Of a stretch of 35,920 bases of DNA, positions 24,199-33,075 are shown one piece after another; positions within the stretch are counted from its first letter, which is position 1, and the number at the start of each line of letters is the position of its first letter. The stretch is from positions 1 to 35,920 of the forward strand of contig NZ_JAERIS010000015.1 of the NCBI RefSeq assembly GCF_017979425.1. The letters run 5' to 3'. A model generated the notes under the pieces. It worked only from the letters and a program-made list of their open reading frames with translations, made no database searches and had not been told where the DNA came from. Source of the stretch: Helicobacter salomonis (GTDB lineage Bacteria > Campylobacterota > Campylobacteria > Campylobacterales > Helicobacteraceae). Position numbers and translations under genes: made by a program.

Positions 24199-24212
24199 GG
24201 AATACTCCTTGC
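24199..24212 (+). promoter_or_regulatory. sigma-54 (RpoN) promoter of flgB-flgC-fliE
   Basis: TGGAATACTCCTTGCTTTT has GG at 24199-24200 and GC at 24211-24212 with exactly 10 nt between, and the full TTGCTTT -12 element. The expected start near 24224 lies just before AAGAAAGGG and 15 nt before the flgB ATG. flgBC are RpoN-dependent in H. pylori. Confidence 0.8.
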
Positions 24213-24238
24213 TTTTGAGCCTCTAAGAAAGGGTTCTT

Positions 24239-24661
24239 ATGGATTTGTCTAAAGCCTATCCTCTAGTGTATAAGGCGATGGATTATCGCTCCTTGCGGCA
24301 GGATTTGATTGCGAGCAATATCGCCAATGTGGATACGCCTTTTTACCGCCCTAAGGATTTAGATTTTGAGACGATGTTAGCCCATAAAAAGGCCGAAGTG
24401 TTCGATCACCAAAAAGATAAGCACCTAAAGCTTGCCGAGACCAATCCGCGGCACTTAGAGCCTAAGGAGGTTGAGGACAATAGGGCGACCATCTTTTTTA
24501 GAGATGGGCACTTGGCTAAGAATGATGGCAATAGCGTGGATATTGATATTGAAACCTCAGAGATGGGCAAAAATTCTACCATGTACTTAGCCCTCACCAC
24601 CGCGCTTAAGAAGCATAAGAGTATCGTCAATTACGCTATTGACGCAGCGAAGAATATTTAG
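24239..24661 (+). CDS. flgB: flagellar proximal rod protein FlgB
   Basis: A 140-residue rod protein with the axial-family N-terminus (RSLRQDLIASNIANVDTPFY) and a C-terminal helix pair (STMYLALTTALKKHKSIVNY). FlgB is one of the first rod subunits assembled on the MS ring after FliE. AAAGGG precedes the ATG by 6 nt. It heads the flgB-flgC-fliE-ftsI run, equivalent to H. pylori HP1559-HP1556, behind a sigma-54 promoter. Confidence 0.96.
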   Translation: MDLSKAYPLVYKAMDYRSLRQDLIASNIANVDTPFYRPKDLDFETMLAHKKAEVFDHQKDKHLKLAETNPRHLEPKEVEDNRATIFFRDGHLAKNDGNSVDIDIETSEMGKNSTMYLALTTALKKHKSIVNYAIDAAKNI

Positions 24662-24681
24662 ATTAGAAGAGAGGACAGCCC

Positions 24682-25173
24682 ATGTTTTTATCTAGTTTTG
24701 ACATCAGCGGTTATGGATTATCCGCCCAAAGAGTGCGCGCCAATCTCATCTCTTCTAACATTGCCAACGCCAACACCACCCGCACCGATGAGGGCGGGCC
24801 TTACCGCCGCCAAGAGGCGATCTTCAAGTCCTTTGACTTCAACAAGGTGTTGAATGAGAAGCTCGCAGAGAATAATAATCTCATGGAGTATGAAGACCCC
24901 TTAGATGAGAGCAATGATATTGAAAAGCCCAATCCGCCTGTTATGGGGGTTTACATTGAAAAGATTGTGCGCGATGACAAGGCCCCGTTGCTCAAGTACG
25001 ACCCCACCCATCCGGATGCGGACGCGAATGGTTATGTGTCCTACCCCAATGTGAACCCGGTCGTGGAGATGGCGGATTTGATCGAAGCCACGCGTGCCTA
25101 TCAGGCCAATGTAGCGGCGTTCCAGAGCACTAAAAATATGGCAACCAATGCCATTGGCATGCTGCAAGCTTAA
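24682..25173 (+). CDS. flgC: flagellar proximal rod protein FlgC
   Basis: A 163-residue FlgC: N-terminal SAQRVRANLISSNIANANTT and C-terminal NPVVEMADLIEATRAYQANV, both typical, with YVSYPNVN just before. It forms the proximal rod together with FlgB and FlgF. GAGAGGA precedes the ATG at 6-7 nt; the gap to flgB is 20 nt. Confidence 0.97.
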   Translation: MFLSSFDISGYGLSAQRVRANLISSNIANANTTRTDEGGPYRRQEAIFKSFDFNKVLNEKLAENNNLMEYEDPLDESNDIEKPNPPVMGVYIEKIVRDDKAPLLKYDPTHPDADANGYVSYPNVNPVVEMADLIEATRAYQANVAAFQSTKNMATNAIGMLQA

Positions 25174-25258
25174 TTTATAAAGAAAGGAGATTCTCTTTTG
25201 CGCATTTAAACATTCGCCAGAAGAGACGATATAGGTGAACACGATGCAAGGAGTCAAT

Positions 25259-25561
25259 ATGAAGACTTTATACACCGATATAGGGTTGAGCAAGACAAGC
25301 ACTCCTTTAGATTCAAAAGCGCATGAGAATCTAATGGAGAAGGGGGAGTTCTCTGCGATGCTCAAGCATTCTATTGATGAACTCAACAACACCCAAAAGG
25401 AGTCCGATAGGGCGCTCGCAGACATGGCCACGGGGCAGGTCAAAGACCTGCATCAAGCAGCCATCGCTATTGGCAAGGCTGAAACCAGCATGAAGCTCAT
25501 GCTAGAAGTGCGTAACAAGGCGATCAGTGCCTACAAAGAACTCTTAAGGACACAGATCTAA
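25259..25561 (+). CDS. fliE: rod-MS ring junction protein FliE
   Basis: I place the start at the ATG at 25259 because AAGGAG lies 6 nt before it; the GTG at 25235 and ATG at 25244 precede or overlap that site. The product is 100 residues, normal for FliE, with the conserved C-terminal DLHQAAIAIGKAETSMKLML and RNKAISAYKELLRTQI. FliE sits between the MS ring and the rod and is the first axial export substrate. An 85-nt gap separates it from flgC, longer than other gaps in this run. Confidence 0.95.
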   Translation: MKTLYTDIGLSKTSTPLDSKAHENLMEKGEFSAMLKHSIDELNNTQKESDRALADMATGQVKDLHQAAIAIGKAETSMKLMLEVRNKAISAYKELLRTQI

Positions 25562-25596
25562 TCTGCCTATGTGGCTTGTGCTTATGGGGTTTTTGA

Positions 25597-27462
25597 GTGA
25601 GCACTGAGCCTAATTCGAGTTTCCCCCACCCGAACCCTAGAAATCCAGAGCTAGACCCTAGACGCACAGAAAGGCTCCTGCTCATTTTTCTCGTGGTGGG
25701 AGGGTGTTTGTTGCTCTTTGTAGTGGTGATGTTTTTTAAGGCCATTCTGCCTAGAAAGATGCCTGCCTTTGTGGTTACTAAGACCAATATCGCCATGCGT
25801 GGCACCATTTATAGCCAGGATGGCTTTAGTCTAGCCAGCAGCCAAAAGCTCTTTAAGGTGAGTTTTAATCCCCTCTCCATCGATCCGGATAAACGGGATT
25901 TCTTTATCGATCTACTCTCCATCTATACCAGCATTCCTCGTGATCTCATCGCCCAAAAGGTCGCCCAAACTTCCTATGTTACCCTCTCTTATAGCATCAA
26001 TGCCAACACAGCGGCTAGCTTGCGCCAGCTCAACGCTAAATTGCTCGCCTATAATGTTTTTGTAGAGTACGAAGATGCCAATAAAAAAATCATGCCCAAG
26101 GTAGGTTTGAGTATTGAAGTGAGTGGAATGGCCAGAAACTACCTCTACAAAGACAATTTTGAGCCTTTGGTGGGCTATGTCAAAAAAATCGACACTTCCA
26201 AGATCACCATGGTGCAGGGGGTTAAGGGGTTAGAGAAATTTGGGAATAAAAGACTTGCTGCTAAACACGACGGGCAAGACACTGGCAAACGCGATATTGG
26301 CTTTAATCTGATTGAAGATAAGAGTTTTGAGAGTATTGCTAGAGTCGATGGTTTTGATATCACTCTGAGTATTCCTCTAAAAATCCAGCGTGATTTAGAA
26401 CGCCTCTTAGATAGAGCTAAGACCCACTATAAATCCCAGCAGATCATCGCAGGCGTATTCTCTCCCAGAAATGGAGAAATTTTGACCTTAGCCACTACAA
26501 AACGCTTTGATCCCAATAGTATTCAAAAGAGCGATTACCCCGCTTTGAATGTGGATGCGGTCGAGCTCTCTTTTGAACCCGGAAGCACAATTAAACCCAT
26601 TGTTTACAGCCTTTTAGTAGATAAAAAGCGCATCGATACAACCCAGCCTATCGATTTAAGCCATGGCACTTACAAACTGGGCAAATATACCATCAAAGAC
26701 GATCTCATTCCTCCCAAAAACGCCACGATTGAAGATGTGTTAGTGCGCTCCAGTAATATAGGCATGATCAAGCTCTCCAAACGACTCAGTGCCCAAGAGA
26801 TGTATGAAGGGCTCAAAAGTTTTGGGGTGAGCGAGCCTACAGGAATCGATTTACCCTATGAAAAAACGGGATTGCTCCCCAGCGTGCGTTTACTGAATGG
26901 AGAGGTCTACAAGGGCAGTGTGTCCTATGGCTATGGCCTGCGCACTACCTTTATGCAGCTCCTGCGTGCTTATGGAGTTTTTGCCAATGATGGTTTTCTA
27001 GTTACCCCCCATTTGGCCCAACGCTTCAATGCCTCTAATGGCGATGTATATATTCCTGATTTCCCTCCTAAAAAACAAGTGATTAGCAAGGAAAGCGCGC
27101 GTAAGATGCAAGAGCTCTTAATCAAGGTCGTAACCCATGGCACAGGCAAGAGCGCGCAGGTAAGTGGGCTCACCATTGGGGGCAAGACGGGCACAGCGCG
27201 CACAGCCAATAAGGGTAAATACACTGATGTTTATAATAGTTCTTTCTTTGGCTTTGCTAAGGACAAGCAAAACACTTATGGTATTGGCGTAGTGGTCTTT
27301 GGTTCTTTGGGCAGTGAAGAATATTATGGTAGCCAAACAGCCGCGCCCATTTTTAAGCAGATCGTGCAGATGCTCATCAAAAACCAGTACCTCACTCCCA
27401 CCTCAACACCCACTCCACCCCCAAAAATTCCTACGCGTCCACCCCTATCTCCCAAGCATTAA
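25597..27462 (+). CDS. ftsI: septal transpeptidase FtsI (class B penicillin-binding protein)
   Basis: A 621-residue class B PBP with one N-terminal membrane anchor (about residues 27-48), the non-catalytic pedestal, and a transpeptidase domain. Catalytic motifs: SxxK as Ser330-Lys333 in FEPGSTIKP, SxN as Ser385-Ser386-Asn387 in VRSSNIGM, and KTG at 530-532 in GGKTGTA. It cross-links septal peptidoglycan with FtsW. The start is GTG at 25597 with only a weak GGGG upstream. The C-terminus is a Pro/Thr-rich tail. It follows fliE by 35 nt, as in H. pylori (HP1557-HP1556). Confidence 0.93.
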   Translation: MSTEPNSSFPHPNPRNPELDPRRTERLLLIFLVVGGCLLLFVVVMFFKAILPRKMPAFVVTKTNIAMRGTIYSQDGFSLASSQKLFKVSFNPLSIDPDKRDFFIDLLSIYTSIPRDLIAQKVAQTSYVTLSYSINANTAASLRQLNAKLLAYNVFVEYEDANKKIMPKVGLSIEVSGMARNYLYKDNFEPLVGYVKKIDTSKITMVQGVKGLEKFGNKRLAAKHDGQDTGKRDIGFNLIEDKSFESIARVDGFDITLSIPLKIQRDLERLLDRAKTHYKSQQIIAGVFSPRNGEILTLATTKRFDPNSIQKSDYPALNVDAVELSFEPGSTIKPIVYSLLVDKKRIDTTQPIDLSHGTYKLGKYTIKDDLIPPKNATIEDVLVRSSNIGMIKLSKRLSAQEMYEGLKSFGVSEPTGIDLPYEKTGLLPSVRLLNGEVYKGSVSYGYGLRTTFMQLLRAYGVFANDGFLVTPHLAQRFNASNGDVYIPDFPPKKQVISKESARKMQELLIKVVTHGTGKSAQVSGLTIGGKTGTARTANKGKYTDVYNSSFFGFAKDKQNTYGIGVVVFGSLGSEEYYGSQTAAPIFKQIVQMLIKNQYLTPTSTPTPPPKIPTRPPLSPKH

Positions 27463-27515
27463 GAGAAATTCTAACAAGCCCATGTTAGACTAGGGACACA
27501 CCCCAAAGGATGGAT

Positions 27516-28610
27516 ATGATCACACAGGATCAGGTTTTAAATTCTTTAAAAACCGTCATTTACCCCAATTTCGAGCGTGACATTGTCAGCTTTGGCTTTG
27601 TCAAAAATATTACCTTGCATGAGAATCGCTTGGGTCTACTATTAGAAATCCCCTCTAGCTCCCCAGAAGTCAAAGCGACTTTAGACAGGGAGGTGCGCAC
27701 TAAAATGCAAGAGATCGGCATTAACGCGTTGCAACTAGACATCAAAACCCCCCCAAAAAGAGAACCCCAGCAAGCTACCAGCAATAAAAATCTTGCTCCC
27801 AATATCAAACATGTGGTGATGGTGAGCTCGGGCAAGGGCGGGGTAGGCAAGAGCACGACCAGTGTCAATTTAGCCATCAGCCTAGCTCAGCGTCAGCAAA
27901 AGGTTGGTTTGCTAGATGCCGATGTCTATGGCCCTAATATCCCTAGGATGCTGGGGCTAGTGGGCGTAGACCCGATGAGCGATCCCAGTGGGAAAAAGCT
28001 CATTCCCTTGGAAGCCTATAATGTCAAGACCATGAGTATGGGGCTACTCTATGAAGAAGGGCAGAGCTTGATTTGGCGGGGCCCCATGCTCATGCGTGCC
28101 ATCGAGCAGATGCTCACCGATATTTTATGGGGACAGCTCGATATTCTCATCGTGGATATGCCCCCCGGAACAGGAGATGCTCAACTCACTTTAGCTCAAG
28201 CCGTGCCTATTAGTGCGGGTATTAGTGTTACCACTCCTCAACTGGTGAGCCTAGATGACGCGGCGCGCAGTTTGGACATGTTTGCCAAATTACACATTCC
28301 TGTTGCGGGTGTGATTGAAAACATGAGTGGGTTTGTCTGCCCGCATTGCCAACATACCAGCGATATTTTCGGCAAAGATAATCTAGGAGCATTATTAGAG
28401 GCGTATCAAACCCAGATGCTTGCGCGCATCCCTTTAGAAATGCGTGTGAGAGAGGGAGGGGATAAGGGCACGCCCATTAGCGTGCTTGATTCCAAATCTC
28501 CAGTCAGCCTTGCTTACCAACAAGCCGCTGAAAACTTGTTGGAGTTCTTAGCCAAAGTGGCGCGTGAAGAACTTGCCACGAATAAAGAAATCCAACCCAC
28601 TACCCGCTAA
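27516..28610 (+). CDS. mrp: Mrp/ApbC iron-sulfur cluster carrier ATPase
   Basis: A P-loop protein of the Mrp/NBP35 type, 364 residues. It has an N-terminal MIP18-like (DUF59) domain with LGLLLEIPS, the deviant Walker [12 protein letters not shown] at about residues 104-114, the Walker B region [14 protein letters not shown], and a CPHC pair near residue 260 expected to bind a bridging [4Fe-4S] cluster. It transfers Fe-S clusters to apoproteins. AAAGGA lies 5 nt before the ATG at 27516 and overlaps the earlier ATG at 27510, which decides the start. The 3' end overlaps the next gene by 47 nt. A C7 tract occurs near 27748-27754. Confidence 0.95.
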   Translation: MITQDQVLNSLKTVIYPNFERDIVSFGFVKNITLHENRLGLLLEIPSSSPEVKATLDREVRTKMQEIGINALQLDIKTPPKREPQQATSNKNLAPNIKHVVMVSSGKGGVGKSTTSVNLAISLAQRQQKVGLLDADVYGPNIPRMLGLVGVDPMSDPSGKKLIPLEAYNVKTMSMGLLYEEGQSLIWRGPMLMRAIEQMLTDILWGQLDILIVDMPPGTGDAQLTLAQAVPISAGISVTTPQLVSLDDAARSLDMFAKLHIPVAGVIENMSGFVCPHCQHTSDIFGKDNLGALLEAYQTQMLARIPLEMRVREGGDKGTPISVLDSKSPVSLAYQQAAENLLEFLAKVAREELATNKEIQPTTR

Positions 28611-30579
28611 ACTCGTGCTAGGCAGTCTCAAGCGTGCCGTCCACCTCTATGATCCGGGCTATTTCAGCCTGATCTACGCGCTTAAGGCTACTTTCACCAC
28701 CTTTGTGTGTGCGGCGTTGGGGGCGTTTTTCTTCACCCCATTTGTGACCATTTGGGCAGGATTTCAGGCCATTTTTATCTACTATCTGAGTGTGCTCATC
28801 AGTGATAAGGATCACGAGATTCACTACCTACTGGGGTTTGTGTTACTCAGTTGTTTTAATATCCTGCTTTTCTATCCCATTGCACATTTTGGGGTATGGC
28901 TCTGTGTGCCCATGTTTGGGGTTACTTTTTTAGTAGGCATGTCTATGGCCTATAGCCCGGATTTGCATAAAGTCTGCAATACCGCTCTGTCTAATGGCAT
29001 TGTAACTTGTTTGTTCGTAGACGCACACGCGCCCATTGATCTCACACAAAGTGTAAGCATGGTAAGCCTATTGGGGATAGTGAGCATTGTGCTGCAGTAT
29101 TTCATTTTCGTTTCCAAGTATAGTACTTTTACCAAAAAGCGTTTTGGTGTTCTGCTTTCCAACATGGAATTGATGTTAAAATACGCCAATCATCCCCATG
29201 ATTATGCTCTCATCAAAACTCAAGTGCTTCAGCAAATCCAAAATACAAAGATGATCTTGAGCTCTAAATCCAGCAAGATCAAAGACCCCCACACCATCCA
29301 AAACTTGCAACGAAGCCTCTTTCAACTCCACGCCTTAGAGGAAATGTATCATTCTATTCACTCCATTTATGGCCAGTTTAACACGCAAACTTTAGAGCCT
29401 GTGCGCCAAGAACTCCTATTGAATTTCAAGATTTTAGCCGGCATGTTTGCTCAAAAAAATATCCCCCTGCGCACGGATGCCCTGCAACATCTAAATCCCC
29501 ATGTCGACAAGCTTGTGTATCACTCCTTAGAAATTATCTATAATAAAATGCATACCTTCCTTATAGGTGGGGAAATGCCTCTTAATCCACAAAACACACC
29601 CCTTCCTTCTCCTAAACATATCTGGCATGCCCTACACTTTAAAAACCCCATTTTTCAATATGCCTTTAAATACGCCACAGCCATGGGCATTGCCGTCTTT
29701 ATCGCGCGCTACTTTGGGTTTAACCATGGCATGTGGATTGCAATGGCTACCTTAATGGTGTCGCGTTCTTCTTTAGGAAGCATCAAAGAAACTCAGATAG
29801 AGTTTGTTAAGGGTACAGGGATTGGTCTTATCCCAGGACTGCTTGTAGTTTGGCTTTTTGGAGAATCGTGGGTTTTTGATGCCTTTCTGGTACTTGCGAT
29901 TTTTCTGTTCATATACCTGAAAGTTTATTCCTACACCACCTGGGCGGCTGCGCTCATGTTCGCTTTTGTGCTCTGTTTCTCGCTCTTTAAGCAACAATTT
30001 GCGGATTTGATTACAGCACGCCTGATTGATATTGCCATTGGGATTAGTATTGTCTATGCTGTTTTTCTTTTCCTATGGCCCAAGTATGATAAAGATACCT
30101 TTGTCCAGCATATCCAAAGCACTTTAACCACCTTAAAGAACCTCTTAAATTTTACACTCAAGCCCGATCACTCACACATGTTGGCCATGCAGAAAGTTTT
30201 CTTAGAACAACTCAATGATTTCAGACTCTGCTTAAAGAATGCCCGCAGCGAAACAGCCGACCCTAAGACAATTGAAGCCCTTTTTAGGGCACTCAAATGC
30301 CTAGATGTATTGGATACCTCCAGTTATCGCCTCTACGAGTTTTGCTACTCCACCCCCCTCTCTGAGGAAACACAACTGTTCGTGCACAACAATACCCGTC
30401 TCATCCTCAACCGCTACACGCAAATGCTCAACTATGTGCACAACAAACCCCACTTCTTCAAGCCACAGGAAGCAGGGCGATTGCTAGGCATTAGTAAAGA
30501 TCTGGATACCCTTTTTAGCACTCTCTTTAGCGCACAGAATAAACTGTTTACCGAAATTACCCATGTGTTCAAATACTAG
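28564..30579 (+). CDS. FUSC-family inner-membrane transporter-like protein
   Basis: A 671-residue membrane protein with two blocks of about five to six hydrophobic helices (roughly residues 30-180 and 365-500), each followed by a long cytoplasmic helical region: the duplicated FUSC/YccS/aromatic acid exporter layout. The second block has [35 protein letters not shown] and [13 protein letters not shown], the FUSC signature region. Members export aromatic acids or are uncharacterised; no substrate can be assigned. The start is uncertain: GTG 28564, overlapping mrp, gives the longest form, while GTG 28615 just after the mrp stop is possible; neither has a good ribosome binding site. A hairpin with T-rich tail follows. 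Confidence 0.8.
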   Translation: MKNLPRIKKSNPLPAKLVLGSLKRAVHLYDPGYFSLIYALKATFTTFVCAALGAFFFTPFVTIWAGFQAIFIYYLSVLISDKDHEIHYLLGFVLLSCFNILLFYPIAHFGVWLCVPMFGVTFLVGMSMAYSPDLHKVCNTALSNGIVTCLFVDAHAPIDLTQSVSMVSLLGIVSIVLQYFIFVSKYSTFTKKRFGVLLSNMELMLKYANHPHDYALIKTQVLQQIQNTKMILSSKSSKIKDPHTIQNLQRSLFQLHALEEMYHSIHSIYGQFNTQTLEPVRQELLLNFKILAGMFAQKNIPLRTDALQHLNPHVDKLVYHSLEIIYNKMHTFLIGGEMPLNPQNTPLPSPKHIWHALHFKNPIFQYAFKYATAMGIAVFIARYFGFNHGMWIAMATLMVSRSSLGSIKETQIEFVKGTGIGLIPGLLVVWLFGESWVFDAFLVLAIFLFIYLKVYSYTTWAAALMFAFVLCFSLFKQQFADLITARLIDIAIGISIVYAVFLFLWPKYDKDTFVQHIQSTLTTLKNLLNFTLKPDHSHMLAMQKVFLEQLNDFRLCLKNARSETADPKTIEALFRALKCLDVLDTSSYRLYEFCYSTPLSEETQLFVHNNTRLILNRYTQMLNYVHNKPHFFKPQEAGRLLGISKDLDTLFSTLFSAQNKLFTEITHVFKY

Positions 30580-30583
30580 ATCG

Positions 30584-30609
30584 AGGATTACTAAATCCTG
30601 TCTTCTTTT
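30584..30609 (+). terminator. intrinsic terminator after the FUSC gene
   Basis: AGGATT-ACTA-AATCCT forms a 6-bp stem with a 4-nt loop 5 nt after the stop codon, followed by GTCTTCTTTT. The stem is short and AT-leaning, so it is a weak terminator candidate. Confidence 0.45.
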
Positions 30610-30623
30610 AACACTAGAATGAC

Positions 30624-30946
30624 ATGGGTAATCTTTCTTCAATCAACCTCAAGTTTACTAAGCTCAGTATCCAAGAGAATCATAACGACAGATCCATTGC
30701 CCCTGGCTATGTACTCAAGGTGGGGGATCAGGCATAGAGTGTAATAGGAGTGCTAAAGAGGCTAGAGCTCTAAGAGATAATCTAGTAGAGCAAGCCAAGC
30801 TACACTATGAGCAGCACTTCAATCAGTCTTTTAAAGCCAAGAGCTATCTATGGAGTGCCGTGGTTAATCTCAAGGACACGAGCACCATGCAAGACCTAGA
30901 AAGATTAGCTCAACACTTCAAAGACAAGTATGGGTTTCCGCTGTAA
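30624..30946 (+). pseudogene. relic of a plasmid-type mobilisation relaxase
   Basis: Two frames continue one protein. The first (ATG 30624 to TAG 30735) reads KFTKLSIQENHNDRSIAPGY; the second (30737 to TAA 30944) reads NRSAKEARALRDNLVEQAK, then AKSYLWSAVVNLKDTSTMQD and HFKDKYGFPL. Together they resemble, from memory, the N-terminal 110 residues of MobA/relaxase proteins of Campylobacter and Helicobacter plasmids, where the HFxxKYGF segment runs into the metal-binding His motif. Here a frameshift separates the parts and a stop removes the His motif and everything after it. From 30947 to 31108 only short translated scraps remain (such as EVLETETERSASHRDL) and no gene. Identity of the family is likely, not certain. 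Confidence 0.5.
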
Positions 30947-31108
30947 ATGCCTTAAATTCAGAAGTGCTCGAAACAGAAACAGAGAGATCAGCTTCTCATA
31001 GAGACTTATAGGGTATAGCAAGAACTCTCAGAGTTTATGAGTTCTGTGATTGAGTTTCTGCAAGAGTGTATCCTGGTATCAGGGCCTCATCATGGGTTAG
31101 AAAAAATT

Positions 31109-32056
31109 CTACTGCTTTGAGCGGTGCGTGTTGTAAATCTCTGGATGAGTGCTTTTAAAACGCCGGTGAAACCAAAACCAACTTTCTGGGTGCTCTCTAA
31201 TGATTTGCTCACTCAAAGTGGCCTGTGCCTGGGTGGCCTCCAAAATGTCCGCTTGTGCATCGGAGGTATTTCGCGCTCTGATGGGAGGATAATAAGTGGC
31301 GGTATAGTGGCTGTAGTCTTGGTTAAAGTCTACAACGACGGGTAAAATTCCAATCTTGTAGCGACGCGATAAGATAGAGGCAATGGTGGTGTGCGTTGCC
31401 TCCTTGTCAAAAAAGCGCACCACCACACCCTCTCTGAGGGAGATGTTTTGATCGACTAAAATCCCTACAAGACCCCTACCTCGGTTGTAGACCTTGAGCA
31501 ACTCTTTGAAAGCGCCAATTTTGTTAATAAAGCGCACCCCAAAGGCCTCGCGCCTCTTAATAAGCAAAGCGTTAACAGCATCAAATTTAGTGAGTTTGCC
31601 TAGAGAACCCCTCTCTTGATCCGCGTGAAACCGCGCTAAAGAAGTCCCAATGGCCTCCCAGTAACCAAAGTGCAAGCCCATAATGACCGCCTGTCCGTCT
31701 TGTTTGAGCAGATCGAGGATTCTGTATTGATCAACGATGTCAAAGCGTGCATCGTAGTCTTCTTTAGATAAAAATACCGATCGTATGCTCTCTAGCACAA
31801 TGAAGGCCAGATTGTTATACCCGCGCTTGATAATAGCTTCTTTTCGAGCTAAACTCATCTCAGGGAACACAAAATCCAGATTAGCTCTTGCGTCCCAATA
31901 ACGCCTTCGATCCAGTTTAGCCATCACAAACCCCAGTCCCCGCACACAACCTGCAAAGGCTCGGTGAGGAAGTTTGGCCAAAATCCAGCCCAGTGCATTT
32001 ACACTCCATTCTAAAACATGTGTGCAAAAAATTTTCCATTCTCTGCGCATACTCAT
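31109..32056 (-). CDS. lpxL: lipid A late acyltransferase (LpxL/HtrB family)
   Basis: A 315-residue LpxL/LpxM-type acyltransferase. The catalytic HxxxxE pair is His129-Glu134 in GLHFGYWEA; the GILVDQNISLREGVVVRFF segment and the C-terminal HPESWFWFHRRFK are typical of the family. An N-terminal hydrophobic stretch should anchor it to the inner membrane, where it adds a secondary acyl chain to lipid A. The ATG overlaps the waaC stop (ATGA). The order fdx-gppA-waaC-lpxL equals H. pylori HP0277-HP0280. Confidence 0.92.
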   Translation of the reverse strand: MSMRREWKIFCTHVLEWSVNALGWILAKLPHRAFAGCVRGLGFVMAKLDRRRYWDARANLDFVFPEMSLARKEAIIKRGYNNLAFIVLESIRSVFLSKEDYDARFDIVDQYRILDLLKQDGQAVIMGLHFGYWEAIGTSLARFHADQERGSLGKLTKFDAVNALLIKRREAFGVRFINKIGAFKELLKVYNRGRGLVGILVDQNISLREGVVVRFFDKEATHTTIASILSRRYKIGILPVVVDFNQDYSHYTATYYPPIRARNTSDAQADILEATQAQATLSEQIIREHPESWFWFHRRFKSTHPEIYNTHRSKQ

Positions 32057-33075
32057 TGTACCTCTCCTAAGACCCTCATAACGGCTTGAGCAACCTGTTG
32101 GGGAGGAAGATTCTGAATGGAAAAATCCTTTTTGGAATAATTGGCCTGTGTATTGCTTGCCAAGGCAATGTGGCCACGACCCTCTAGGCTAAAGCGCGCC
32201 TTGGGGGTGTTGCCATAAAGAGTAACTGAGGGCACTTGAAGAGCCCAAGCTAAATGCACAATGCCTGTATCTCCTCCCACCACGACATCTACAAGAGAAA
32301 CCAAAGTTTTTACCTCTTCTAGGTTTAAGGGAGGAAGCAAGATCGTGGAAACTTGAGATTCAATCTCCTTGTGGAGCATTTGTGCGCGTTCGAAGTGGGC
32401 GTGCCACAAGAGTACAATTTCAACTCCCTCATTTTGGAGCAAAAGTCCCACTTGGGCAAAATGTTGCCATGGGTAGACTTTATTGGGAGTGGACGCCTCG
32501 AGTACAAATAGAATTGTGGGGCGCGCACGCGTTAACAACTTCTCTAGCTGAGGAGAGGGAGGGAGATGGAACGCGGAGCGGCGCGCCTCCAAAACGCAAT
32601 TCCATGCACATGGCTTTAGCATGCCAAATCCACACTCAAGCACAGCTTGATTGCGCTTGAGAATATGTGCGCTATAGGGAATATTGACTTTGTGGCTGTA
32701 AAAGAAACTCGCCAAACGCTCCCTGATCGAAGAAAAATCAAAGCCTACAAAAGCTTTTTTAGGCAAATACGCCCCAAATAGAGCAGATTTAAGCAAACCC
32801 TGCATATCAATGAGCACATCAAAATGTTCCATATGGTGCTTGAGTTTGCGGTAGAAGCGCCAAATTTTAAGGGGATTTTTAGTGCGCAAGACCTGCTTAT
32901 AAGGGACAATATGCAAGTGATCAATGTGGGGCGCGTTTTGTAAAATAGGGGCAAAGAGAGTGTCTACAAACCAGTGAATACGCGCTTGCGGGTAGTTTTG
33001 CTTGAGAAAGGGTAAAAAAACCGCACTCAAGACAATATCGCCCAGCGCGGAAAACCGAATAATGGCGACATTCAT
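32053..33075 (-). CDS. waaC: ADP-heptose:LPS heptosyltransferase I
   Basis: A 340-residue GT9-family glycosyltransferase with the N-terminal MNVAIIRFSALGDIVLSAVF and the C-terminal nucleotide-sugar site VVGGDTGIVHLAWALQVPSV. It adds the first heptose to Kdo in the LPS inner core on the cytoplasmic side. The start codon overlaps the gppA stop and its stop overlaps the lpxL start, so the three are translationally coupled. WaaF is the alternative within GT9; the synteny with H. pylori HP0279 (rfaC) supports WaaC. Confidence 0.9.
   Translation of the reverse strand: MNVAIIRFSALGDIVLSAVFLPFLKQNYPQARIHWFVDTLFAPILQNAPHIDHLHIVPYKQVLRTKNPLKIWRFYRKLKHHMEHFDVLIDMQGLLKSALFGAYLPKKAFVGFDFSSIRERLASFFYSHKVNIPYSAHILKRNQAVLECGFGMLKPCAWNCVLEARRSAFHLPPSPQLEKLLTRARPTILFVLEASTPNKVYPWQHFAQVGLLLQNEGVEIVLLWHAHFERAQMLHKEIESQVSTILLPPLNLEEVKTLVSLVDVVVGGDTGIVHLAWALQVPSVTLYGNTPKARFSLEGRGHIALASNTQANYSKKDFSIQNLPPQQVAQAVMRVLGEVQ

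Noticed and set aside
24901-25443. Minus-strand frame (180 codons) across flgC and fliE
   Set aside because: It covers two real genes and the gap between them and shows no family pattern.
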